Part shown: positions 25,490 through 34,691 of the stretch, in pieces
How positions within the stretch are numbered: position 1 is the stretch's first letter
Layout of the letters: each line of letters begins with the position of its first letter
NCBI RefSeq assembly: GCF_030528505.1
Contig: NZ_JAUMYS010000030.1
Coordinates: 1-36,649 of the forward strand
DNA from: Tannerella sp.
GTDB lineage: Bacteria > Bacteroidota > Bacteroidia > Bacteroidales > Tannerellaceae
Direction of reading: 5' to 3'
DNA length: 36,649 nt
Translations under genes and position numbers: made by a program
Notes under the pieces: model-generated
Databases searched by the model: none
Told to the model about the DNA's origin: nothing
The model's input: only the letters and a program-made list of their open reading frames with translations

Positions 25490-26780
25490 ACCCTGTTCGT
25501 TGCCCTGTTTGTTCTATCGTTTCGACAGCGAATATAGGATTTTCTCCCGTACTTTCTACATACTCCTCCATCTCCGTTTTTTCTTCGCTCTCTCCTTCCT
25601 CTTCCTCCGGCCCCATGCCTGCGCCAAAATAGCTTACACTCAAAATAATCCCTATATAGATACACGTCAGCATGGTCGATGTTCCTCCACGGCTGATCAA
25701 CGGCAACGGCTGGCCGGTAACAGGAATCAGATTAACGGCAACCGCCATGTTCGTCAAGGCCTGCATAACGATCAGCAGCCCGCAGCCGATCACCAAATAT
25801 TTGGGAAAGAGTTTTTCGCATCGTCGGGCAATAATCCCGACACGAATCATGAGCATAATATACAGCAGCAAAACAAAAACTCCGCCGACAACCCCCAATT
25901 CCTCGATGATGATGGCGAAGATAAAGTCGGAATAAGCCTGCGGCAAAAAATCGCGCTGCACACTGCGTCCGGGCATCTTACCGAAGAGTCCTCCTCGCGC
26001 AATAGCAATCTTGGCATGCGTAACCTGATAATTTTCGTCGGTAATCACATATGTTTTATCCGTCTGTTCTTTCTCTACCTCTCCCCTTTCATCGGCATGC
26101 TTAATCAGACGATTGCTCCACGTTTCCAAACGCGGCAAGAATCTTTCAACCGTTTTCGGAGCGATGGTTGCAACCGCAACAAGCACGATGCCCCCCAGAA
26201 GCAGGTAGAACAACAATTTCCCGATTTTAGCAAGTGAAATCTGTCCGATAAACATCATCAGCAAACACACCATACCCAGCAGAAATGCGGTCGAGAAATT
26301 GTAGAGAAGTATCAGAAAACAGACGATACCTACCCCGATAATGATCCATTTAAAAATTGCCTGCTCCGAGAATTTATTGCGCTTGCTGAGCAGGAATGCG
26401 ACGTATACGATACAAGCGAGCTTCCCGAATTCGGATGGTTGAAACTGCACGCCGAAAATTTCCAGCCATCGCGAAGCGTCATTGGCGCTGACCCCGATGA
26501 TCGGCGTAACCACCAGCATCAGGATGGAAAGGGGCATCAGCAGAATCGCAAGAGAAAAGTACTTGTAATGGATATGTACCATGCCCAGAATCATCAAGAA
26601 ACCGGCCAGCAAAAAAGAAGCATGCCGCACGATCGGCCCCCAGATATTCGACGTTTTATAGGCCAGCGTACTCGTCGCACTGAATACTTCGACGAGCGAG
26701 AAGCAACAGAGCAGCAAGAAAATAATCCATACCGACGTGTCGCCCTGAAACACTTTTTTAGTCAAATTCGTTTGTGCCAT
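25476..26780 (-). CDS. ftsW: Septal peptidoglycan polymerase FtsW (SEDS family)
   Basis: This 434-aa SEDS glycosyltransferase polymerises lipid II at the septum with its partner FtsI. It has about ten TM helices. SEDS landmarks are FQPSEFGKLA in TM4 or nearby, SDFIFAIIIEELG in the large loop region and LPLISRGGTSTML near the C-terminus, followed by a charged cytoplasmic tail. The ATG at 26780 (MAQTNLTKK) lies 13 nt after the murD stop. A longer frame to 26894 would add 38 residues overlapping murD and does not look like family sequence. Confidence 0.96.
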   Translation of the reverse strand: MAQTNLTKKVFQGDTSVWIIFLLLCCFSLVEVFSATSTLAYKTSNIWGPIVRHASFLLAGFLMILGMVHIHYKYFSLAILLMPLSILMLVVTPIIGVSANDASRWLEIFGVQFQPSEFGKLACIVYVAFLLSKRNKFSEQAIFKWIIIGVGIVCFLILLYNFSTAFLLGMVCLLMMFIGQISLAKIGKLLFYLLLGGIVLVAVATIAPKTVERFLPRLETWSNRLIKHADERGEVEKEQTDKTYVITDENYQVTHAKIAIARGGLFGKMPGRSVQRDFLPQAYSDFIFAIIIEELGVVGGVFVLLLYIMLMIRVGIIARRCEKLFPKYLVIGCGLLIVMQALTNMAVAVNLIPVTGQPLPLISRGGTSTMLTCIYIGIILSVSYFGAGMGPEEEEGESEEKTEMEEYVESTGENPIFAVETIEQTGQRTGYEQL

Positions 26781-26793
26781 CTTGCTTGACGAA

Positions 26794-28131
26794 TTACAAG
26801 TTACGTACACACTTCTTGAACTGATCGCCGCGATCTTCGTAATTATCGAACAAGTCGAAGCTGGCACAGCACGGCGAAAGCAATACGGTATCACCTTTCT
26901 CGGCTAAACGGTAGGCCTTGTTAACGGCTTCTTCCATCGAGCGAGCATCCTCGATCCGATCGATTTTCCCATCGAAGAAGGCGTGCAGTTTCTGATTGTC
27001 TACTCCCAGAAAAATCAATGCACGCACTTTTTTCAATACGAGTGCCTCTATCTCGGAATAATCGTTGCCTTTATCCGTACCTCCCAGAATAAGCACCATC
27101 TTGGTGTTGATACTTTGCAAGGCGTACCAGCACGAGTTGACGTTCGTCGCTTTCGAGTCGTTGATGTAATCGACGCCCCGTATACGCGCAACCATCTCCA
27201 GACGATGCGCCACTCCGGGGAAACCGCTCAGGGAGGCTCTGAGCTTCTCGTCGCGGATGTCCAGAATTTTCGCGGCTATGCCGGCAGCCATGGTATTGTA
27301 AAGATTGTGCGTGCCTCTGAGGGCAATTGCTTCTTGATCCATTGTGAATGTCCCGTTTAACGTTTGGATTATAATTTGTTTTTCTTTGATATAGCCTTTC
27401 AGTTCCGGATGAAACGTATCGGAGAACGGATACGTTGTCGCTTTCGGAGGGTGCCGCTCCATTTCCTTTCGGATGATGGGGTCGTCATTCCAATAGATAA
27501 ACGCATCTTTCTCTGTCTGATTGCGGAGAATACGAAATTTAGCATCGACGTAGTTCTGCATACAATGGTGATAGCGATCCAGATGGTCGGGTGTGATGTT
27601 CAGCAATACGGCAATATCGGCTTTGAACTCGTACATATTGTCCAACTGGAAACTGCTCAGCTCTATGACATAATACGCATGCGGCGATTCAGCCACCTGA
27701 AACGCCAAACTGTTGCCCACATTCCCGGCTAATCCGACGTCCAGCCCCGCTTCTTTGAGGATATGATACGTCAGTAAAGTCGTTGTTGTCTTGCCGTTGC
27801 TTCCGGTAATACAGATCATCGTCGCATCGGTATAACGCCCGGCAAATTCGATTTCGGAAATGACGGGGATGCCTTTCTCCATGGCTTTTTTTACGATCGG
27901 CACCTCATCCGGAATACCCGGACTTTTAATAATCTCGTCCGCATCCAGGATGGCCGATTCGGTGTGTCCGCCCTCTTCCCAGAGGATTCCGCGTTCCTCC
28001 ATCATCTGTTTGTATTTGGGCAGGATATTTCCGTAATCCGAGACGAACACATCAAAGCCTTTCGCTTTAGCCAGCACCGCAGCGCCCGCTCCGCTTTCTC
28101 CCGCCCCCAATATGACCATTCGCTTTTTCAT
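26794..28131 (-). CDS. murD: UDP-MurNAc-L-Ala--D-Glu ligase MurD
   Basis: This 445-aa cytoplasmic Mur ligase adds D-Glu. It has the N-terminal nucleotide loop LGAGESGAG (residues 8-16), the SPGIP motif at 70-74, the ATP P-loop GSNGKTT at 110-116, and C-terminal NDSKATN and LGGTDKG segments, all typical of MurD. It begins 2 nt after the mraY stop. Confidence 0.97.
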   Translation of the reverse strand: MKKRMVILGAGESGAGAAVLAKAKGFDVFVSDYGNILPKYKQMMEERGILWEEGGHTESAILDADEIIKSPGIPDEVPIVKKAMEKGIPVISEIEFAGRYTDATMICITGSNGKTTTTLLTYHILKEAGLDVGLAGNVGNSLAFQVAESPHAYYVIELSSFQLDNMYEFKADIAVLLNITPDHLDRYHHCMQNYVDAKFRILRNQTEKDAFIYWNDDPIIRKEMERHPPKATTYPFSDTFHPELKGYIKEKQIIIQTLNGTFTMDQEAIALRGTHNLYNTMAAGIAAKILDIRDEKLRASLSGFPGVAHRLEMVARIRGVDYINDSKATNVNSCWYALQSINTKMVLILGGTDKGNDYSEIEALVLKKVRALIFLGVDNQKLHAFFDGKIDRIEDARSMEEAVNKAYRLAEKGDTVLLSPCCASFDLFDNYEDRGDQFKKCVRNL

Positions 28132-28133
28132 GA

Positions 28134-29399
28134 TTACCGCACTTTTAAGGTAATGATGGCGATAGCTGCCAAAATAATCCCGATAAGCCAGAACCGAACG
28201 ACGATTTTCGATTCGGGAATGACATTATACGGTTTCTGTATCAGCGCCTGTATGCCGCTTTTTCCCGGTTTCTGGAAATGATGATGCAAGGGCGTCATCT
28301 TAAAGATTCGCCGCCCTTCGCCGTATCGCTTTTTCGTATACTTGAAATAAGCAACTTGAAGCATAACCGAGAGCGTTTCAGCGAAAAACACTCCGCAAAG
28401 AATCGGGATGAGCAACTCCTTATGAATGATAATGGCAAAGACCGCAATGATCCCTCCCAAAGTCAAACTTCCCGTATCTCCCATGAATACCTGAGCCGGA
28501 TAGGCATTGTACCAGAGGAAACCGATTGTGGCTCCGATAAAGGCCGATGCGAAGATCACCAGCTCCTCCGCTCCGGGAATAAACATGATGTTCAGAAACG
28601 AAGCAAACTCGAAATGCGAAGACGTATAGGCCAATATCCCGAGCGCCACGCTGATGATGGCGGAGCTGCCGGCAGCCAACCCATCGAGACCGTCCGTCAG
28701 GTTCGTCCCGTTCGAAACAGCCGTCACGACAAAGATGGTAATCAGGATAAAAATGATCCATGTCACTTCTGTTTTGTAATCTCCGGCCCAATCTGCCAAA
28801 ACCGCATAATCGAAATTGTTGTTTTTAACAAACGGAATAGTCGTCTTAGTCGATTTGATCATATCCGGGTGAAACGTTACTTCTTCAAGGGTATCTTCCG
28901 AAGCGCTGCGTATCTCCATATTCTCACGGATCACCGCGTCCGGACTGAAATAGAGCGTCAATCCGACGATCAGTCCCAAACCGACCTGCGCAACGATCTT
29001 GAACCGCCCGTGTAATCCTTCTTTATCTTTTTTAAAGACCTTGATATAATCGTCGGCAAAACCTAAAGTCCCCAGCCACACCGTCGTAATCAGCATAATA
29101 ATGAGATAGATATTATTAAGCCGTGCAAACAGCAGAATCGGGATGATGATCGCAATGATGATGATAATCCCTCCCATCGTCGGGGTGCCTTTCTTGCTCA
29201 TCTGTCCTTCAAGACCGAGGTTGCGAACAACCTCCCCGATTTGCAGTTTTTGTAATTTGTCGATGATCCGTCGTCCGATACTTGTCGATATAAACAAAGC
29301 TAAAATAAACGCCATCACGGAGCGGAACGAAACGTATTTAAATACGCCGGCTCCGGGAATATCTAGTTGATCGAGATAGTTAAACAGTTCGTAAAGCAT
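28134..29399 (-). CDS. mraY: Phospho-MurNAc-pentapeptide transferase MraY
   Basis: This 421-aa integral membrane enzyme makes lipid I from UDP-MurNAc-pentapeptide and undecaprenyl phosphate. I use the ATG at 29399 (MLYELFNYL), the usual Bacteroidetes start, rather than one nine codons upstream. Key motifs are GTPTMGG (71-77), the aspartate pair in FADDYIK (Asp116, Asp117), [20 protein letters not shown] and the histidine motif TPLHHHFQ. It is about 60 residues longer than E. coli MraY because of a hydrophilic insertion at roughly residues 155-210, which I recall as common in this phylum. It overlaps the murE end by 20 bp. Confidence 0.97.
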   Translation of the reverse strand: MLYELFNYLDQLDIPGAGVFKYVSFRSVMAFILALFISTSIGRRIIDKLQKLQIGEVVRNLGLEGQMSKKGTPTMGGIIIIIAIIIPILLFARLNNIYLIIMLITTVWLGTLGFADDYIKVFKKDKEGLHGRFKIVAQVGLGLIVGLTLYFSPDAVIRENMEIRSASEDTLEEVTFHPDMIKSTKTTIPFVKNNNFDYAVLADWAGDYKTEVTWIIFILITIFVVTAVSNGTNLTDGLDGLAAGSSAIISVALGILAYTSSHFEFASFLNIMFIPGAEELVIFASAFIGATIGFLWYNAYPAQVFMGDTGSLTLGGIIAVFAIIIHKELLIPILCGVFFAETLSVMLQVAYFKYTKKRYGEGRRIFKMTPLHHHFQKPGKSGIQALIQKPYNVIPESKIVVRFWLIGIILAAIAIITLKVR

Positions 29400-30870
29400 G
29401 GTGATATGATGGGTGTTGAGTTGCAAAAATAGTTCGTAAAATTTCGCGATCGTCGAAATGATGTTTTATCCCGTTGATTTCCTGATAGTCTTCATGGCCT
29501 TTGCCAGCTACCAGAATCACATCGCCTTTCTTCGCTAAACAAGTGGCGGTTTTGATTGCCTGTTTGCGGTCGGTAATGCAAAGCGTACGTTCCGCATCGC
29601 CGGGTAACAGCCCTGCCTGCATCTCTTCTATGATTGCATCCGGGTCTTCGAAGCGCGGATTATCGGAGGTCAGAATCAGCTGGTCGCTGAGTTTGGCAGC
29701 TTCTCTGGCCATCAGCGGACGCTTGCCTTTATCCCGGTTTCCTCCGGCGCCAACGACCGTAATAACGCATCCGTTGCCGCGCAATACATCATGAATACTG
29801 TTCAACACATTCGTCAAAGCGTCCGGCGTATGGGCATAGTCGACAATCGCCGTATATCCGAGAGGGGAAGGAATCGTCTCGAAACGTCCGGTGACGGAGC
29901 GCAAATCACTCAGCACAACGAGCACCGTCTCCGGATCTTGACCCAAACTGACGGCCGTACCGTAGACAGCCAGCAGATTCGAGGCATTGAAACGCCCGAC
30001 AAAATGAACGGTAACTTCTCTATCATTGATTAAAAGCTCTGTTCCTTCAAAATGCGTCTCCAATATTTTCCCTTTGAAATCGGCGACGGTTTGCAATGAA
30101 TAAGTCCGTTTCGTTGCGGCCGTATTTTGCAACATCACCATCCCCGATTTCTCGTCGGCATTCGTTAAGGCAAATGCGGTGGAAGGCAGGTCATCGAAAA
30201 ATCTTTTTTTCGCTTTTAGATAATGCTCAACCGTTTTATGATAATCCAAATGATCGCGAGAAAGGTTCGTAAAAATACCACCTCGATACGTCAGTCCGCT
30301 GATACGTTGCTGATCGATGGCATGTGAACTGACTTCCATAAACACATAGGCACATCCGGCTTGGGCCATCTGTGCGACAAGCGCATGCAATGTCACGGCA
30401 TCGGGAGTGGTATGATCCGTCGGTATCGCTTCTTCGCCGATATAGTTGCATACGGTAGAAATCAGCCCGCACTTGTATCCCAAGCGGATAAATAAATGAT
30501 AGAGCAACGTGGCAACGGTTGTTTTTCCATTTGTTCCGGTTACCCCTACCAACGTCAGCTTCGACGACGGATGATCATACCATGTATCCAACAGCATGCC
30601 GAGGGCTTGAGCCGTATCGGAAACGATAACGAATGGCACATCGCATGTCCCGAGTTGTTCCGGTATGTTCTCGCAGACAACGGCCGCAGCACCTTTCTCA
30701 ACGGCCTTTCCGATATAATCATGCCCGTCAACGGTCGTTCCGCTGACAGCGACAAAGAGCATACCTTCCTTTATTTGACGCGAGTCGGAATGGATGCCCG
30801 ATATTTCGCAAGCGTCATCGCCTTGAACGCGCTTTATCGACAAATTCTTTATTAATCTATCTAATTTCAT
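29380..30870 (-). CDS. murE: UDP-MurNAc-tripeptide ligase MurE (meso-DAP type)
   Basis: This 496-aa Mur ligase adds the third stem-peptide residue. The P-loop TGTNGKTT is at residues 111-118. The substrate-selecting motif DNPR (403-406) is the meso-diaminopimelate type, so this cell wall should be mDAP-linked. Other Mur ligase signatures are SSHAIDQQR and the HSDSR segment near residues 27-31. It lies 12 nt downstream of ftsI and overlaps mraY. The next ligase, murF, is not in this cluster. Confidence 0.97.
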   Translation of the reverse strand: MKLDRLIKNLSIKRVQGDDACEISGIHSDSRQIKEGMLFVAVSGTTVDGHDYIGKAVEKGAAAVVCENIPEQLGTCDVPFVIVSDTAQALGMLLDTWYDHPSSKLTLVGVTGTNGKTTVATLLYHLFIRLGYKCGLISTVCNYIGEEAIPTDHTTPDAVTLHALVAQMAQAGCAYVFMEVSSHAIDQQRISGLTYRGGIFTNLSRDHLDYHKTVEHYLKAKKRFFDDLPSTAFALTNADEKSGMVMLQNTAATKRTYSLQTVADFKGKILETHFEGTELLINDREVTVHFVGRFNASNLLAVYGTAVSLGQDPETVLVVLSDLRSVTGRFETIPSPLGYTAIVDYAHTPDALTNVLNSIHDVLRGNGCVITVVGAGGNRDKGKRPLMAREAAKLSDQLILTSDNPRFEDPDAIIEEMQAGLLPGDAERTLCITDRKQAIKTATCLAKKGDVILVAGKGHEDYQEINGIKHHFDDREILRTIFATQHPSYHHALRTV

Positions 30871-30882
30871 TGTTCTGTTTCT

Positions 30883-33093
30883 TTAATCTTTTAATACGAT
30901 TTCGACAGTTTGTCCCTTCACGACTCGCTGACCGGGTGGAACAGACTGCGAAACCACTTGGCCTCTGCCCGAAAGACTGACACGAAGCCCTGATTTCTCC
31001 AAAGCATATACGGCATCTCTGGCTCCCATACCCACGACGTACGGCACCAACCCTTTCCGAATCGTCAGCTCTCTTACCCGAAGTGTATCTTTTCCTGCAC
31101 TACGCCCGTAGACAGCATATTCGGATGCGATTCGCTTCGACGATACATTAATATCCAATTCTTCTATCACATACTTCGCGGCGCGTGCATCGCCGTTCTT
31201 CACGGCAGGTACCGGCACACTGCTTGCCTCTTTCGCAAGGGTACGCAGGTTTAACGTAATCTGATGCGAATACGTTTTCTCCGCAATTTCTTTGAAGACC
31301 GTGCCGGCCATCAACCCGCCCGAAGGCGATCCGTTACGCGGTCGCGAGACGACGACAATACACGAATACTTTGGGTTCTCATAAGGGAAATACCCGCAGA
31401 ACGATACATTATGCTCCTTATTCGATGCGGCAATCTGCGCCGTAGCTGTTTTTCCCGCAATGGTTACTACATCCGATTGGGCCGGTTTACCTGTACCGTC
31501 ACGACGCCCGTCAGGGTCTTTGTAGTTCACCACGTTGTAAAGCATCTCCTGTATTATTTTCAGCGTACGGGAAGAGCAGATAGACGAACAAATGACTTCG
31601 GTCGAGAAAGATTGGACTTCTTTACCGTTGTGGGTGATGCTTTTCACAAACATGGGTCGCACCATCTTACCGTCGTTCGCAATGGCATTGAAAAAAGTCA
31701 AGGTATTGATCGGTGGGATTTGCACTTCGTAGCCGTACGACATCAACGGCAAGGTTAGCCTTGACCAGTTCCGGCTTTCCGGTGTACGTATTTTGGCACG
31801 TCCCGCTCCCGGTATTTCCAAACGGAGATCAGCGTCTACTCCGGCCCGTTTGAGACCTTCCGTAAATTTTTTCGGATGATTCCCGTAGCCCTTCAATACG
31901 ATTTTAGCGACTCCCACATTGGAAGAGTACCAGATGCTTTGAGCTGCCGTAATCGCTCCATATCCGCCTCGAGCGGCATTATGGTCTTTGATGGTGTGTC
32001 CCCTGACGGTATAGGTTCCGTTTCCGACGTCAATCGGCATTTCGGGAGTGCATATCTTGTCTTCAATGGCTACCATCATGGAAGCCACCTTAAAAGTCGA
32101 TCCCGGTTCGATTTCGTCGGCCACGGCATGGTTTTTCGTTTCGGTATAGACGCCGGGACGTACGCGCTCCATGTTTGAGACCGCTTTAATCTCGCCGGTT
32201 TGCACTTCCATAACTATAGCTATACCCAAAGCGGCATCAAGCTCTTTCAGTTTATTCACCAGCGCCTTCTCCGTCAAATCCTGGATATGCGTATCGATGG
32301 TTGTCTGGATATCGAACCCATCGACCGGTTCTTGTTCTATCACATTCGTCCAGCGCCCCCCCACACGTTTCACGGAATTGTAGCCTGCCTGACCGTGCAG
32401 GAGCGTGTCGTATTCGAGCTCCAGGCCGTTCTTGCCTTTCGAGAGTCCGCCCGTTTCGATCTCGTTGTATATGTCGCCGATGGTACGTGATGCTAACGTG
32501 CCGAAGAGCTTCTGCCGTTGCACCATTTCTTTTTCGTAAAGTCCGCTCACGTTTCGGCCGAAGCGAAAAAAGGGGTATTGACGTATTTCTTTCAAATCGA
32601 TGTATGAAATGCGGCCTTCGTACACAGGATATTGACGGCTTTTCGACTTGAGTCCGCGCAGCAAATGCGCCTTATATCCTGCGGCCGAACGGTTTTTAAG
32701 CTTTCGGGAAAGATAATAAGAAAGCGAATCGATACCGTCTCGACGGGAGTGCATGAAAGTATCGAGATTGGCTTTAGACTTTTTGGTACCTTTCTGAAAT
32801 CCGCCGGCCTGAAAATCCATGTACAGATAATATCGGGGTACGCTCGTTGCCAGGAGTTTGCCGTCAGCCGAATAAATATTCCCGCGGTTAGGATTCACCA
32901 GTCGATTGGGCTTTTTCTGGCTCTCGGCCACTTTGTTCCATTTGTCTTTTTCGACAAAAGCAATCTTGAAAGTAAAGAAAAGAATCCCGATTATCGCCGG
33001 CAAAAGCAATAATACAACAATCAGGTAACGTGTCAGCACATGTCCGTCGCCCGATTCTTTTTTTTCTATTTCTTCTTTTTCAGACCTCGCCAT
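30883..33093 (-). CDS. ftsI: Septal transpeptidase FtsI/PBP with C-terminal PASTA domain
   Basis: This 736-aa class B penicillin-binding protein has a cytoplasmic tail, one TM helix (about residues 23-43), a dimerisation/pedestal domain (about 60-250) and a transpeptidase domain. Catalytic motifs are SxxK as STFK (Ser332, Lys335) and SxN as SSN (390-392). The third motif reads KTA (548-550), with Ala where nearly all PBPs have Gly. A single PASTA domain closes the protein (about 675-736; VPYVVGMGARDAVYALEKSG), which is common in Gram-positive PBP2x and present in some Bacteroidetes. It cross-links septal peptidoglycan with FtsW. It lies 7 nt after the ftsL-like gene. Confidence 0.95.
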   Translation of the reverse strand: MARSEKEEIEKKESGDGHVLTRYLIVVLLLLPAIIGILFFTFKIAFVEKDKWNKVAESQKKPNRLVNPNRGNIYSADGKLLATSVPRYYLYMDFQAGGFQKGTKKSKANLDTFMHSRRDGIDSLSYYLSRKLKNRSAAGYKAHLLRGLKSKSRQYPVYEGRISYIDLKEIRQYPFFRFGRNVSGLYEKEMVQRQKLFGTLASRTIGDIYNEIETGGLSKGKNGLELEYDTLLHGQAGYNSVKRVGGRWTNVIEQEPVDGFDIQTTIDTHIQDLTEKALVNKLKELDAALGIAIVMEVQTGEIKAVSNMERVRPGVYTETKNHAVADEIEPGSTFKVASMMVAIEDKICTPEMPIDVGNGTYTVRGHTIKDHNAARGGYGAITAAQSIWYSSNVGVAKIVLKGYGNHPKKFTEGLKRAGVDADLRLEIPGAGRAKIRTPESRNWSRLTLPLMSYGYEVQIPPINTLTFFNAIANDGKMVRPMFVKSITHNGKEVQSFSTEVICSSICSSRTLKIIQEMLYNVVNYKDPDGRRDGTGKPAQSDVVTIAGKTATAQIAASNKEHNVSFCGYFPYENPKYSCIVVVSRPRNGSPSGGLMAGTVFKEIAEKTYSHQITLNLRTLAKEASSVPVPAVKNGDARAAKYVIEELDINVSSKRIASEYAVYGRSAGKDTLRVRELTIRKGLVPYVVGMGARDAVYALEKSGLRVSLSGRGQVVSQSVPPGQRVVKGQTVEIVLKD

Positions 33094-33100
33094 ACTGCTT

Positions 33101-33448
33101 TTATTTCTGGATGATATAAGGAGGCGTCTGAGGACTTTTCAGTTCGAGTCCTCTTTCTTTTACCAGCAGTTCGATCTGCGACAGACGATTGTTCCCGGTC
33201 AGTTGTCCGGAAATAGCCAGCGATTCGTATTTCACATCTTGCAATTCCTGCTGCAATTTATCGATTTCGCGAAGTTTCAGTAAACACGTATAGCGATTGC
33301 TGATAAATACAAACATCAAGCCGACGATTAAAACAATCAGCTTCGTATGCCTGACAATGAAATCTTCTTTCAGAATGCCCCCTCCCAGAATATAGAGCGG
33401 AGACAGCTGCCGTTTCTTTTTCGGGTTTATTTTGTTTGCTTCACTCAT
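33101..33448 (-). CDS. ftsL: FtsL-like divisome protein
   Basis: This 115-aa bitopic protein has a basic cytoplasmic N-terminus, one TM helix (about residues 36-52), a coiled-coil segment (LREIDKLQQELQDVKYE) and a short periplasmic tail. Sequence identity to classical FtsL is not evident. The call rests on topology, size and the conserved slot between rsmH and ftsI, where the Bacteroidetes FtsL-type protein lies. It would act with FtsQ to activate FtsW/FtsI. Gaps to its neighbours are only 6-7 nt. Confidence 0.85.
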   Translation of the reverse strand: MSEANKINPKKKRQLSPLYILGGGILKEDFIVRHTKLIVLIVGLMFVFISNRYTCLLKLREIDKLQQELQDVKYESLAISGQLTGNNRLSQIELLVKERGLELKSPQTPPYIIQK

Positions 33449-33454
33449 GCGGTG

Positions 33455-34369
33455 TCATTTTTTCTCTGCAATCCGTAATTTCGCACTCCGGGCACGAGGA
33501 TTTCTGTCAATCTCTGCTTCCGAAGGAGTAATCACTTTATTATTTATCAAACGGAAAGGACTCAGTCGGTTGCCGAAAAAATCCTGTTTGTTTTCCCCCT
33601 CGAAATTGCCGCTGCGCATAAAATGCTTGACCAGTCGATCTTCGAGCGAATGGTACGTGATGACAACCAGTCGCCCGCCCGGCTTCAGAACTTTCAAGGC
33701 CTGCTGCAACATCTCGCGCAAAGCATTCATCTCATCGTTCACCTCGATACGTAAGGCTTGAAAGACCTGCGCCAAGAACTTTTTCTCTTTCTCTTTACGA
33801 ACGAAGGGTTGCAACAAATCAATCAACGTCTGGCTCGACGAAATCGGCTGTTCTTCGCGCGACCGCACAATGATCGACGCCATTTTTCGCGCTTCCTTCA
33901 GCTCGCCGTAACGATACAGCAGATCGCTTAGCTTTTCTTCCGGATATGTATTGAGTACATCGAAAGCTGTTTGTCCCGCACGATTATTCATCCGCATGTC
34001 CAATGCCTGATCGAAGCGAAAAGAAAATCCCCGCGCCTCGTTGTCGAAATGATGGGATGATACACCAAGATCGGCCAAGACACCATCGACCTGCAATACA
34101 CCGTGATAACGAAGAAAGTTAGACAAATAACGGAAATTGCTACGAATAAAAACAAAACGACGGTCGTCCGGAATATTCGCTTCCGCATCGGCGTCCTGAT
34201 CAAACCCATAAAGTCTTCCTTCCTCACCCAGACGACTCAGAATACCCTGACTGTGTCCGCCGCCTCCGAAAGTGACATCGACATAAACACCCGAAGGCCG
34301 AACGGCTAAGCCGTCCAGACTTTCATCGAACAAAGCCGGGATGTGATAAGTGCTTTCTTTTTTATTCAT
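33455..34369 (-). CDS. rsmH: 16S rRNA m4C1402 methyltransferase RsmH (MraW)
   Basis: This 304-aa SAM-dependent enzyme methylates N4 of C1402 in 16S rRNA. The SAM-binding motif is DVTFGGGGHS (31-40). Other family blocks are ADLGVSSHHFD, the DMRMN segment and TYHSLEDRLVK near the C-terminus. The ATG at 34369 is preferred over a TTG two codons upstream. It is the first gene of the long dcw operon here, because mraZ, which normally precedes it, is absent. Confidence 0.97.
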   Translation of the reverse strand: MNKKESTYHIPALFDESLDGLAVRPSGVYVDVTFGGGGHSQGILSRLGEEGRLYGFDQDADAEANIPDDRRFVFIRSNFRYLSNFLRYHGVLQVDGVLADLGVSSHHFDNEARGFSFRFDQALDMRMNNRAGQTAFDVLNTYPEEKLSDLLYRYGELKEARKMASIIVRSREEQPISSSQTLIDLLQPFVRKEKEKKFLAQVFQALRIEVNDEMNALREMLQQALKVLKPGGRLVVITYHSLEDRLVKHFMRSGNFEGENKQDFFGNRLSPFRLINNKVITPSEAEIDRNPRARSAKLRIAEKK

Positions 34370-34420
34370 TTTCAATGTCTTTTCGCAAACAATCGCTTCG
34401 CAAACACGCTTAACAAGGCG

Positions 34421-34428
34421 TAAAAGTA
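34421..34428 (-). promoter_or_regulatory. Candidate -7 box of the dcw operon (TACTTTTA)
   Basis: On the minus strand TACTTTTA matches seven of the eight positions of TAnnTTTG and lies 52 bp upstream of the rsmH ATG. No good -33 element was seen. It is the best candidate in the gap for the start of the long cell-wall operon. Confidence 0.35.
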
Positions 34429-34432
34429 CACA

Positions 34433-34461
34433 TTCTCAAGAATTTGCTAACCGTTTGAGAA
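34433..34461. promoter_or_regulatory. Inverted repeat TTCTCAA-N15-TTGAGAA
   Basis: Exact 7-bp arms at 34433-34439 and 34455-34461 are separated by 15 bp. The repeat lies directly upstream of the candidate dcw -7 box, where a dimeric regulator could bind. MraZ normally binds repeats near this place, but these arms do not resemble the MraZ TGGGN box. Confidence 0.35.
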
Positions 34462-34676
34462 GGAAAGTTTTCAACAACCCATTTTTTCTTCGGCAAGTTG
34501 TTTCGTTCTACGACGTCGTCGTACCGATTTCAACGCTTCTTCTAACCATCCGAAGCCTGTTTTCGACAGTTCAAACGAAATCATCCGAAACCCGATCGCA
34601 CGGTCTGTTTCTAACTTCTTCCAGAAAAAGAACACAAAAAAATACAGAAAAATCGATTTTATAAAAGGCGTCTGCT

Positions 34677-34684
34677 TATCTTTG
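34677..34684 (+). promoter_or_regulatory. -7 box (TATCTTTG) of glsA, nearly leaderless
   Basis: TATCTTTG is an exact TAnnTTTG match. It ends only 7 nt before the ATG at 34692, so the predicted transcription start falls at or within one or two bases of the start codon. Confidence 0.55.
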
Positions 34685-34691
34685 TCGTCCG

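Larger units (their letters stand above)
34370..34691. other. Divergent promoter region between rsmH and glsA; no mraZ
   Basis: This 322-bp gap has no credible gene. Translating around the expected mraZ position reveals no MraZ-like protein or remnant. It holds the rsmH-side -7-like box (34421-34428), an inverted repeat (34433-34461) and the glsA -7 box (34677-34684). The remainder is A/T-rich and otherwise featureless. Confidence 0.7.

Noticed and set aside
28278..29015. 245-codon + frame opposite mraY
   Set aside because: Same reason: charged antisense shadow of hydrophobic coding sequence.
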